From: Bacteroidales bacterium
GTDB taxonomy: Bacteria; Bacteroidota; Bacteroidia; Bacteroidales; JAADJA01
Reading direction: 5' to 3'
NCBI GenBank assembly: GCA_016783885.1
Contig: JADHVR010000033.1
Coordinates: 1-38,729 of the forward strand
DNA: 38,729 nt
Below the pieces are notes generated by a model. It worked only from the letters and a program-made list of their open reading frames with translations. It made no database searches and had not been told where the DNA came from. The position numbers and the translations under genes were made by a program. Shown here in pieces: positions 33,201 to 38,729 of the stretch (position 1 is its first letter; each line of letters starts with the position of its first letter).

Positions 33201-33493
33201 CTGTTGCCAAATACCAGGGTGAAGGTGATAACGATATCATCGATAAACCGGTTTATAATGAAGACACACAGCGGCTTTATATTAATAAGGAGAAATATTT
33301 TGAAGGAGTAAAATCCCAAGTTTGGAACTATTTCATTGGTGGCTATAAAGTTATTGAAAAGTATATTAAATCCCGTAAAGGTAAATCAATGGAAGATCCT
33401 GTTAAGCTCTGTAAAATAATAACAGCAATTGAGCGTACAATTGAGCTACAGGAAGAAATCGATTATTATTACAAGTATATCAAAACCGAGTAA
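30257..33493 (+). CDS. Type IIG-like restriction-modification enzyme (fused nuclease, N6-adenine methylase, specificity)
   Basis: A single chain of 1078 residues. The N-terminal nuclease has PD-(D/E)xK features: NPDFRIW (D58), then GYIEAKAP (E73-A-K75). A helical linker follows. The gamma-type N6-adenine methylase has SAM motif I LLDPAAGTLTFP (D364) and the catalytic GNPPYSG (N485), with YYTPDPIVLYI before it. The last 350 residues should hold the target-recognition region, similar to the LlaBIII-type C-terminal specificity domain of type ISP enzymes. No helicase is present, so type IIG fits better than type ISP. It would both methylate and cut DNA and so act as a phage or plasmid barrier. 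There are no hsd genes beside it. Confidence 0.88.
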   Translation: MLKTYLQSLTKTALQGDDREESYYTHLESLLYNYAEKYFKRKIHVTILPKQTEAGNPDFRIWDGQQHVTGYIEAKAPTTSNLDYIENSEQLLRYISTFPNVILTNFYEFRLYRDGQKIDSVQIARPFITQKLRTIPPVENEEAFISLLDKYFSFSLPRTYTARTLAIELAKRTRFLRDEVLEIELIEKDSEGHKKIFGFYDAFKKYLIANLTEKQFADLYAQTVTYGLFAARTRATNGFNRELAFKYIPKTIGILHDVFKFISLEDPPEALRIIVDDIAEVLHVADLKKILADKFFDDGIRKDPVMHFYETFLAQYDPEVRERRGVYYTPDPIVLYITRSVHKLLKDKFNKPDGLANEGVTLLDPAAGTLTFPSHALQIALTEFSTKYGSGGKTKFIKNHILKNFYAFELMMAPYAVGHLKISLMLEEYGYTMADDERFKFYLTNALEMEELEQIQIPGLSSLSEESQMAGKVKKDKPILVITGNPPYSGISLNPGERKVEFNAGDNYVSQYIWDNNKQEVLKKYIKATKKLKTSQKTFIGDILMDYYFVDNKRLDEKKLWLQDDYVKFLRFAQWKIQKAGSGIVGMITNHSYLDNPTFRGMRQSLMRTFNEIYILDLHGNSLKKETCPDGSKDENVFDIRQGVAIVLFLKTGKAEKCNVFHTERFGLREEKYNWLTENGFLNKSYKQIKPTSPWYFFIPRDTEKIKEYLNWHKITEIFPINNVGIVTARDRFAIDFNKNTLKNRIRQFRDLKVDDSILKEAYKLKDTSTFKLSKFRKELSKIENWEDSFEMINYRPFDIRHIYYSKWVIERPTYETMRHIMEPNIGLLVCRQQNKLGFMHSFITDKIAESCVVSNKTREINYLFPLYLYNKTNEKKRPGSNFTFVFEPEVEYQKRKPNISEKIFNLLDGYYGTQPAPEEIFYYIYGILYSPVYRTRYAEFLKIDFPRIPFTKDHDLFIKIGKLGKRLADLHLLNSKELDPPVAKYQGEGDNDIIDKPVYNEDTQRLYINKEKYFEGVKSQVWNYFIGGYKVIEKYIKSRKGKSMEDPVKLCKIITAIERTIELQEEIDYYYKYIKTE

Positions 33494-33655
33494 TTTAAAA
33501 ACAATATACCCTCTCACTAAATTGTAACAATTTTATTAACTCTCATTTTCTAATATTTTACTTATGTCATCTATTTTATTGTTAATTTACTTTTGTGAAC
33601 ATATTATTCAAAATACTTGTCCGTTTATTGAATTTACGCATAATTAAGCACCTAT

Positions 33656-33667
33656 TTACATTTGTAA
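33656..33667. promoter_or_regulatory. TTACA-N2-TGTAA dyad A
   Basis: TTACATTTGTAA, a perfect 5+5 dyad located 163 bases after the restriction-enzyme stop codon. It is the outlying member of the group. Confidence 0.5.
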
Positions 33668-33924
33668 CATTTATCTATAATTATTAATACCTGGTTTACT
33701 TTAATACATTTCTGAATTCATGCCCAATATTAGCTTAATATTAACCTTATCTTATTATTTATCAGGCTTTACATTAATTTATATAAAGTCATTATTTAAG
33801 TATTCCGTTTACAAATATACAATTCTCAACTTTTTACTTCCTTATATTCCTTTTTATTGATACACATTATTTTAAAGTGTTGATAATTTTTACAAATCAA
33901 TGTTGTTTAGATTTATAAATATAT

Positions 33925-33936
33925 TTACATTTGTAA
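33925..33936. promoter_or_regulatory. TTACA-N2-TGTAA dyad B
   Basis: TTACATTTGTAA again, 46 bases before dyad C, measured start to start. It also contains TACATTTG, with a TTG 20 bases upstream, so it might be an additional promoter. Confidence 0.5.
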
Positions 33937-33970
33937 CAATTAACAATGAAATAAGTTTTTCAAAATCTTG

Positions 33971-33982
33971 TTACATCTGTAA
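33971..33982. promoter_or_regulatory. TTACA-N2-TGTAA dyad C
   Basis: TTACATCTGTAA. It keeps the dyad arms but does not contain TTTG, so it cannot be a -7 element. This argues that the dyad itself is the conserved feature. Confidence 0.5.
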
Positions 33983-33990
33983 ATTTATTA

Positions 33991-34023
33991 TTTGACAAAT
34001 TTTATATAAATATACATTTGTAA
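33991..34023 (+). promoter_or_regulatory. Promoter of XRE gene overlapped by dyad D
   Basis: -33 TTTG at 33991-33994, 18 bases, then -7 TACATTTG at 34013-34020. Dyad D, ATACATTTGTAA (34012-34023), has one changed base relative to the other dyads and covers the -7 box. The start codon is at 34067. Confidence 0.6.
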
Positions 34024-34066
34024 ACACATAAAAATTAATTTTTTTCACATAAAAAACATACTTATC

Positions 34067-34480
34067 ATGATCGACCGCATTCAATTAATCCTGAAAACAA
34101 AGAACCTCTCCCCTTCCCTATTCGCTGATGAAATAAATGTTCAGCGTTCAAGTGTTTCACATATCTTATCGGGAAGGAATAAACCCAGCCTTGACTTTAT
34201 TTTGAAAATACTTACCTCCTACCATGAAATTAATTCCGACTGGCTGATGTTTGGTAAAGGGCAAATGATAAAGCAAGCCGAACGGGAAGAAAAAATTATT
34301 ATAGAAGATAAACAGGAAATTGTTTCACAATTAGAACTTAAAGAAAAAAAACCACAAGAAAAGATTCCTGTTCCATCTTTTCCTGACGTAATTGAAGAAA
34401 AGGAAGTTCAGTCAGGAGAAATTGAAAAGATAGTAGTATTATACAAAAATAAAACTTTCAGGGAGTATTCGCCAAAATAA
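34067..34480 (+). CDS. XRE-family transcriptional regulator
   Basis: The protein has 137 residues. The N-terminal cro/C1-type helix-turn-helix occupies about 1-65: SPSLFADEINVQRSSVSHIL with the recognition helix VQRSSVSHI, then GRNKPSLDFILKIL and WLMFGKGQM. A charged linker (about 70-115, many Lys and Glu) leads to a short C-terminal patch, IEKIVVLYKNKTFREYSPK. That C-terminal patch recurs in Bacteroidota regulators of this type as I remember them; it may be a dimer or partner contact. It lies 573 bases beyond the type IIG gene, and dyads in its own upstream region suggest autoregulation. It might act as a controller of the RM gene, but that is speculative. Confidence 0.85.
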   Translation: MIDRIQLILKTKNLSPSLFADEINVQRSSVSHILSGRNKPSLDFILKILTSYHEINSDWLMFGKGQMIKQAEREEKIIIEDKQEIVSQLELKEKKPQEKIPVPSFPDVIEEKEVQSGEIEKIVVLYKNKTFREYSPK

Positions 34481-34590
34481 ATTCCTGACTGCTATAACAA
34501 ACCTGATTATTCAGACTCTTTCAGGTTTTCCGCCCTGACAAGCTCTACAATAAACTCAATTCAGGCTTTTCCAGTTCATCAGACTCTTCC

Positions 34591-34610
34591 ATCCCGATAA
34601 ATATCGGGAT
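34591..34610. repeat. CCCGATA palindrome between XRE gene and ndk
   Basis: ATCCCGATA-AA-TATCGGGAT. It lies between two convergent genes and could terminate both transcripts or be a dispersed palindrome of the same family as 2283, 28119 and 30037. Confidence 0.8.
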
Positions 34611-34643
34611 GCAGACACCGGAAGGTCTTTAACCTCGTAAATC

Positions 34644-35063
34644 TTAATACCTCTCAACTTTTGAGAAAAAGAAATCACTTTCGATAATGGCATTCTCATC
34701 ACTGTCGGAACCATGAACTGCATTTTTCTCTAAGTCGGTGCCGTATAAAGCACGAATGGTACCCGGCTCAGCATTTGCCGGATTTGTTGCTCCGATAAAA
34801 TTACGATATGATTCCACAGCATTTTCTTTCTCAAGTATTGCAGTTACTATAGGCCCTGACGACATAAAATTCACCAGGTCGTTATAGAATGGGCGTTCTT
34901 TATGCACTTCATAGAATTTCTTTGCCTGATCAAGCGAAAGTTTTGTATATTTCATAGCAATGATCTTAAATCCTGCTTCGTTGATTTTCGCCAGAATAGG
35001 TCCGATGTATCCCTTTTTTACAGCCATTGGCTTAACCATTGTCAATGTGATGTTTCCTGTCAT
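34644..35063 (-). CDS. ndk: Nucleoside diphosphate kinase
   Basis: The protein has 139 residues, the normal length. It transfers the terminal phosphate of ATP to nucleoside diphosphates through a phosphohistidine. The active site NAVHGSDS is intact (H117), with Lys11 in the TMVKPMAV segment and the RPFYNDLVNFMSSGPIV region. In most bacteria the segment near Lys11 reads IKPDAV; here the D is M, a variation worth noting but not at a catalytic position. It is convergent with the XRE gene and divergent from nrnA. Confidence 0.97.
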   Translation of the reverse strand: MTGNITLTMVKPMAVKKGYIGPILAKINEAGFKIIAMKYTKLSLDQAKKFYEVHKERPFYNDLVNFMSSGPIVTAILEKENAVESYRNFIGATNPANAEPGTIRALYGTDLEKNAVHGSDSDENAIIESDFFFSKVERY

Positions 35064-35109
35064 AATTTTATAATTTTAATTTAAGGTCGGCAAAATTAAG
35101 GATATTTTA

Positions 35110-35117
35110 TACATTTG
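35110..35117 (+). promoter_or_regulatory. -7 element of nrnA
   Basis: TACATTTG fits TAnnTTTG exactly and lies 29 bases before the TTG start of nrnA. No convincing -33 TTG is seen upstream. Confidence 0.5.
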
Positions 35118-35145
35118 CGTCCTGAAATTTTAAATCTTATATTTT

Positions 35146-36156
35146 TTGAAAACATTTGATTTTTCTAAGCTAAGAGGGTTACTTACAGCCAAAAAGAATA
35201 TACTGATTACTTCACATAGCAATCCTGATGGCGATGCGCTTGGTTCGTCTTTAGCTCTGTATCATTTTTTAATACAATTGGGGCATAATGTTTATATAAT
35301 AGTACCGGATAAATATCCCTATTTCCTTGCCTGGATGCCGGGTCAGGAGCAAATCCTGATTTATGAACACGACAAAAACTATTGTGATTCTCTTTTCAAT
35401 TCAGCCGAACTGATTTTCAGTCTCGATTACAATGCACCAAACCGGATTGGAAAAGCAACAGAGTCTTTTAAAAAAGCAGCGTGTACAAAAATCCTGATCG
35501 ACCATCACGTTCAGCCCGAAATAACGGCTTATGACCTTGTTTATTCAACTACCGAAACTTCATCTACATCCGAACTAATCTATGACCTGATCGTGTCAGT
35601 AAACCCAAACCTGTTCAATAAAGTCATTGCAGAATGTCTTTATGTGGGCATTATGACGGATACCGGATCGTTTAGTTTTGACTGTAATTCTGAAAAAACA
35701 TATCGTGTTGTTGCCGAATTATTCAAACAAGGCATTGACGGTGCACATATCCACCGCCTTGTATATGACACATACTCGGAAAGCAGAATACGAATGCTGG
35801 GTTATTGTTTGAGCGAAAAATTAAAAATTATTCCGAAGTATTGTACCGCTTATATTTCTTTAACCATTGACGAACTTAAAAGGTACCAATACATAAAAGG
35901 CAACACTGAAGGCATTGTAAATTATCCTTTGTCTATTAAAGGGATAAAATTCGCCGCATTATTCACGGAGAGAAAAGACAAGATCAGGATATCATTCCGC
36001 TCGGTGGGTGATTTTTCAGTAAATAGTTTTGCACGGAAACACTTTGAAGGGGGTGGTCATAAAAATGCTGCCGGTGGCGATTCATATACTACTATGGATA
36101 AAACATTGGAAAAATTTGAACGTTTATTAGAGGAATATAAAGAACAATTATCTTAA
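35146..36156 (+). CDS. nrnA: Bifunctional oligoribonuclease/PAP phosphatase, NrnA-like (DHH-DHHA1)
   Basis: The protein has 336 residues. The start is TTG: an in-frame stop at 35131 and the absence of any ATG before the conserved domain leave no better choice. The DHH phosphoesterase domain shows SHSNPDGDALGSS (D28, D30), SLDYNAPNR and LIDHHVQPE (D119-H120-H121), all metal ligands. The C-terminal DHHA1 domain ends with the substrate-binding GGGHKNAAGG. It degrades nanoRNAs of two to five nucleotides and dephosphorylates 3'-phosphoadenosine 5'-phosphate. It is divergent from ndk. Confidence 0.93.
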   Translation: MKTFDFSKLRGLLTAKKNILITSHSNPDGDALGSSLALYHFLIQLGHNVYIIVPDKYPYFLAWMPGQEQILIYEHDKNYCDSLFNSAELIFSLDYNAPNRIGKATESFKKAACTKILIDHHVQPEITAYDLVYSTTETSSTSELIYDLIVSVNPNLFNKVIAECLYVGIMTDTGSFSFDCNSEKTYRVVAELFKQGIDGAHIHRLVYDTYSESRIRMLGYCLSEKLKIIPKYCTAYISLTIDELKRYQYIKGNTEGIVNYPLSIKGIKFAALFTERKDKIRISFRSVGDFSVNSFARKHFEGGGHKNAAGGDSYTTMDKTLEKFERLLEEYKEQLS

Positions 36157-36201
36157 AATAGTATAAAATAAAAAAAAGTGTACGATATTTCGGGCAAAAT
36201 A

Positions 36202-36286
36202 GCCACCAAGACACAAAGACACAAAGTGAACACAAAGTATCGAAATTTCAAAATTGTGATTCTTCGTGTCTTTGTGTCTTGGTGGC
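36202..36286. repeat. Long inverted repeat, 25-bp arms
   Basis: Left arm 36202-36226 begins GCCACCAAGACACAAAGACA. Right arm 36262-36286 ends CTTTGTGTCTTGGTGGC. They match at 24 of 25 positions, with AAAATA/TATTTT extending the pairing outside. The loop is 35 bases. It lies between nrnA and the FKBP lipoprotein gene, so the mRNA would form a large stem-loop here. It resembles the CAAAGACACAAAG-type elements common in Bacteroidota. Confidence 0.9.
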
Positions 36287-36324
36287 AGTTATTTTCATCT
36301 CTTAATATTAGCACAATCCAATAT

Positions 36325-36876
36325 ATGGTTCACTCTAAATTACTTCCCTTTAACAAACTCAAAATATTTATTTTACTTTTTCTTTTATCTTCCATTTTCC
36401 TATCATGCAAAAATGAAAAGCCTCCCGAAAAACAAATCAATCCTGCTGAGTACAAAGAACCTCTGATGAAAGTTAACAAAAAGCTTGTTAAAACAGAAGA
36501 CGAACAAATAGAGGATTATATTAACAGGTATGGATGGACAATGAAACAAACCGGTACCGGGCTGCGATATATGATATATAAAGAAGGAAATGGACCAAAA
36601 GCAGAAACCGGAAAAGTGGCTGTAATACATTTTACAGTCAGCCTGCTCAACGGAGATACTTGCTATACATCTGAATCAGATGGATATAAAGAATTTCTGA
36701 TTGGTAAAGGCGGTGTTGAGAGTGGTTTGGAAGAAGGAATTTTATTATTAAAAAAAGGTGACCGAGCAAAATTTATTATACCTTCGCACCTTGCTTTCGG
36801 ATTAACGGGTGATATGAATAAAATACCCGCAAAAGCAACTTTGGTTTATGATATTAAATTATTAAAGTTAAATTAA
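36325..36876 (+). CDS. FKBP-type peptidyl-prolyl isomerase lipoprotein (GldI-like)
   Basis: The protein has 183 residues from the ATG at 36325. A longer in-frame start at 36178 runs through the inverted repeat and gives a nonsense N-terminus, so it is rejected. The lipoprotein signal is KIFILLFLLSSIFLSC. The FKBP domain follows (about 75-180): TGTGLRYMIYKEGNGPKAET, VIHFTVSLLNGDTCYTS, LEEGILLLKKGDRAKFIIPS and YDIKLLKL. Members accelerate proline isomerisation during folding of exported proteins. GldI, needed for gliding in some Flavobacteria, has a similar plan, but this is not evidence of gliding here. The second FKBP gene starts 12 bases on. Confidence 0.87.
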   Translation: MVHSKLLPFNKLKIFILLFLLSSIFLSCKNEKPPEKQINPAEYKEPLMKVNKKLVKTEDEQIEDYINRYGWTMKQTGTGLRYMIYKEGNGPKAETGKVAVIHFTVSLLNGDTCYTSESDGYKEFLIGKGGVESGLEEGILLLKKGDRAKFIIPSHLAFGLTGDMNKIPAKATLVYDIKLLKLN

Positions 36877-36888
36877 AAACAAATTAAC

Positions 36889-37596
36889 ATGAAAATTATT
36901 AGAATTACAACAGGTTTAATCTTTACAATTACAGCAATGTTTTTGTTTGTTGCATGTGATCAGATTACAAGTTCAAAGAAAGAGGTAAAACTCGAAAATG
37001 ATTTGGATAGTGTAAGCTATGCTATCGGAATTGATGTTGCAACGAATGTCAAAAAAAGCGGATTCGAGGAAATTAATGCCGATGCTATTGCTAAAGGCTT
37101 TGAAGATATTTTTAATGAAACCGAACCTCTGATAGAACCGACTGTTGCAAACAACTATGTAAGGGATTATTTCAACAAAGTCAGGACGATGAAAGCAGAA
37201 AAAAACCTGAAAGAAGCGGAAGAATTTCTTACAGAAAATGGGAAGAAAGAAGGTATCATCACTACTGAAAGCGGCTTACAATACAAAATTATAGAGGAAG
37301 GCGACGGACCAAAACCTGAAGCAACTGATATGGTTAAGGTGAATTACAAAGGCACGTTGATAAACGGAGAAGAATTTGACAGCACAGCCGAAGGAAATCC
37401 CGCACAATTCAGGGTAAACGGTGTAATTAGCGGGTGGATCGAAGCATTACAATTGATGCCAACTGGGTCAAAATGGATATTGTATATTCCTCCTGGTATA
37501 GCTTATGGAGAAAACCCACGCCCCGGAGGTATTATCGAAGCAAATGATTTACTGATTTTCGAAATCGAATTAGTTGAAATCGTTGATAAAAAATAA
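36889..37596 (+). CDS. FKBP-type peptidyl-prolyl isomerase, FkpA/Mip-like lipoprotein
   Basis: The protein has 235 residues. Lipoprotein signal (MFLFVAC, Cys at about 23). An N-terminal helical dimerisation domain (about 35-120: LDSVSYAIGIDVATNVKKSG, EINADAIAKGFEDIFNETEP, YFNKVRTMKAEKNLKEAEEF) is followed by the FKBP domain (about 130-232: GLQYKIIEEGDGPKPEATD, VKVNYKGTLINGEEFDST, ISGWIEALQLMPTGSKWILY and IPPGIAYGENPRPGGII). The layout matches periplasmic Mip/FkpA chaperone-isomerases. It forms an operon with the preceding FKBP gene, and sucC follows with no gap. Confidence 0.93.
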   Translation: MKIIRITTGLIFTITAMFLFVACDQITSSKKEVKLENDLDSVSYAIGIDVATNVKKSGFEEINADAIAKGFEDIFNETEPLIEPTVANNYVRDYFNKVRTMKAEKNLKEAEEFLTENGKKEGIITTESGLQYKIIEEGDGPKPEATDMVKVNYKGTLINGEEFDSTAEGNPAQFRVNGVISGWIEALQLMPTGSKWILYIPPGIAYGENPRPGGIIEANDLLIFEIELVEIVDKK

Positions 37597-38729
37597 ATGA
37601 ACCTTCACGAATACCAGGGAAAATCCTTATTAAAAAAATTCGGTGTTTCAGTACCTAAGGGAATCGTTGCATTGTCGCCCGATGAAGCAATGGTTGCAGC
37701 CAAAAAGCTGCAAAATCAAACGGGAACTAATAAATGGGCGGTAAAAGCCCAGATACATGCAGGCGGACGCGGAAAAGGCGGTGGTGTAAAAATTGCCGAA
37801 ACATTGGATGAGGTACATGAATTTACCGACCAGATCATCGGGATGCAGCTTGTTACGCCCCAAACCGGACCTGAAGGGAAAAAAGTCAGAAAAGTCCTTA
37901 TTGAACAGAATATTTATTACCTGGGCAAATCCGAAACACAGGAGTTTTACATGTCTGTTCTTTTAAACAGGCAAACAGGCAGGAACATGATTATGTATTC
38001 GCCCCGTGGAGGAATGAATATTGAACAGGTTGCAGAGGAAACGCCGGAAGAAATCTTTATTGAGGAAATTGATCCTAAGGTTGGGTTACAAACATTCCAG
38101 GCAAGAAGAATCGCTTTCAATCTTGGACTAAGTGGCAACGCTTTTAAAGAAATGGTAAAGTTTGTATTGGCGCTGTACAAAGCATACATTGGTGTTGATG
38201 CCTCCCTTTTCGAGATCAACCCTGTTATTAAAGCTGCTAACGACAATATCTTTGCTGCCGACTCAAAAGTAGTAATTGACGACAATTCACTAATGCGCCA
38301 TCCTGATATTGCCGAATTGCGCGATTTTGACGAGGAAGATCCGATAGAGATAGAAGCCAGCCGTTATAATCTGAGTTATGTTAAACTTACGGGAAATGTT
38401 GGGTGCATGGTAAATGGCGCCGGACTTGCTATGGCTACTATGGATATTATCAAACTGGCGGGAGGCGACCCGGCTAACTTCTTAGATGTAGGCGGAGCAG
38501 CCGATTCGAAACGTGTGGAAGAAGCCTTCAGGATCATTCTGAAAGACCCGAATGTTAAAGCTATCTTTGTGAATATATTCGGAGGTATTGTCAGATGCGA
38601 CAGCGTTGCTCAGGGTATTGTGGATGCTTATAAAAGAATCGGTAAAATTAACATTCCTATCATTGTCAGGTTGCAAGGTACTAATTCAGACGAAGGAAAG
38701 AGAATAATTGACGAATCAGGATTAAAAGT
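37597..38729 (+). CDS. sucC: Succinyl-CoA ligase (ADP-forming) beta subunit, partial
   Basis: 377 codons are visible, and the 3' end is cut by the window. The protein begins MNLHEYQGKSLLKKFGVSVP, a highly conserved SucC start. It is an ATP-grasp subunit: KAQIHAGGRGKGGGVKIAET (nucleotide binding), NRQTGRNMIMYSPRGG, EINPVI, then the CoA-ligase part LTGNVGCMVNGAGLAMATMD and GGAADSKRVEEAF. It couples succinyl-CoA to ATP formation in the TCA cycle with SucD. It starts directly after the FKBP stop codon (TAA then ATG), so the genes are probably co-transcribed. Confidence 0.97.
   Translation, partial: MNLHEYQGKSLLKKFGVSVPKGIVALSPDEAMVAAKKLQNQTGTNKWAVKAQIHAGGRGKGGGVKIAETLDEVHEFTDQIIGMQLVTPQTGPEGKKVRKVLIEQNIYYLGKSETQEFYMSVLLNRQTGRNMIMYSPRGGMNIEQVAEETPEEIFIEEIDPKVGLQTFQARRIAFNLGLSGNAFKEMVKFVLALYKAYIGVDASLFEINPVIKAANDNIFAADSKVVIDDNSLMRHPDIAELRDFDEEDPIEIEASRYNLSYVKLTGNVGCMVNGAGLAMATMDIIKLAGGDPANFLDVGGAADSKRVEEAFRIILKDPNVKAIFVNIFGGIVRCDSVAQGIVDAYKRIGKINIPIIVRLQGTNSDEGKRIIDESGLK

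Larger units (their letters stand above)
33494..34066. promoter_or_regulatory. 573-bp A+T-rich control region upstream of XRE gene
   Basis: No ORF is supported. It contains TTACA-N2-TGTAA dyads at 33656-33667, 33925-33936 and 33971-33982 and a near match at 34012-34023. A promoter TTTG (33991-33994) - 18 bases - TACATTTG (34013-34020) stands before the regulator gene. Several dyads contain TACATTTG themselves, so they may double as -7 boxes. Confidence 0.6.

Noticed and set aside
33494-34066. A small RNA or coding gene in the long gap before the XRE gene
   Set aside because: Stops occur in all frames at short intervals, and no stable hairpin with a T tract was seen. The dyads are better explained as regulatory.
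36178-36324. Longer N-terminus of the first FKBP lipoprotein
   Set aside because: It reads through the 25-bp inverted repeat and puts a signal peptide 50 residues from the start. The ATG at 36325 gives a normal lipoprotein.
1-38729. tRNA or rRNA genes
   Set aside because: No cloverleaf or rRNA-like stretch was recognised on either strand by eye. A tRNAscan run would be decisive.

Overview
The window looks like a chromosomal segment of a Bacteroidota bacterium, probably of the Bacteroidales/Marinilabiliales type. The evidence is the gene content: a DUF5686 protein with a carboxypeptidase-like N-terminal domain, the acyl-CoA reductase (LuxC)/serC/serA/DUF1015 neighbourhood, Rex, and paired FKBP lipoproteins. 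Most genes lack a Shine-Dalgarno sequence, and several gene starts carry TAnnTTTG-type -7 promoter elements. The species cannot be named from this sequence. No rRNA, tRNA, transposase or integrase gene was recognised.

Region by region. 1-1136 is the leader-distal part of a CRISPR array: 17 complete 30-bp repeats, the last one degenerate, with no cas genes in view. 1428-5015 holds an outer-membrane barrel protein and a DUF5686 protein on opposite strands. 5156-8371 is an accessory island. It begins with a hicB antitoxin whose hicA partner survives only as a C-terminal fragment. Two integron-like gene cassettes follow, recognisable by attC-like sites. Cassette 1 (about 5548-7115) carries a candidate HEPN/Abi_C-type protein and a three-span membrane protein. 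Cassette 2 (about 7116-8236) carries a lipoprotein MsrB-MsrA fusion. 8401-17065 is an efflux and envelope operon: RND adaptor, RND pump, outer-membrane factor, porin and an AsmA-like protein. 17477-18535 is a secreted two-domain lipoprotein with a strong terminator behind it.

18650-29991 is mostly core metabolism: truA, rex with two Rex-box-like dyads in its promoter region, a VWA-like membrane protein, fabG, an AlbA/Schlafen-type protein, an SGNH hydrolase, acyl-CoA reductase, serC, serA, a four-helix-bundle protein and DUF1015. A third Rex-box-like dyad lies between acyl-CoA reductase and serC. 30257-34480 holds a single-chain type IIG restriction-modification enzyme and an XRE regulator. 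Between them is a 573-bp AT-rich region with repeated TTACA-N2-TGTAA dyads, one of which overlaps a good promoter. 34644-38729 holds ndk, nrnA, two FKBP-type prolyl isomerase lipoproteins and the start of sucC, cut by the window end.

Defence-related features recur: the CRISPR array, the hicBA relic, the cassette-borne HEPN candidate and the type IIG enzyme. The most interesting signal is the pair of attC-like sites. The R'' box of each is an exact 8-base reverse complement of the sequence at the left edge of the same cassette, as expected for genuine integron cassettes. The two-gene cassette 1 is therefore a candidate mobile defence module that I do not recognise as a described system. A second theme is intergenic structured repeats: several families of palindromes and inverted repeats, including one palindrome sitting inside another repeat.
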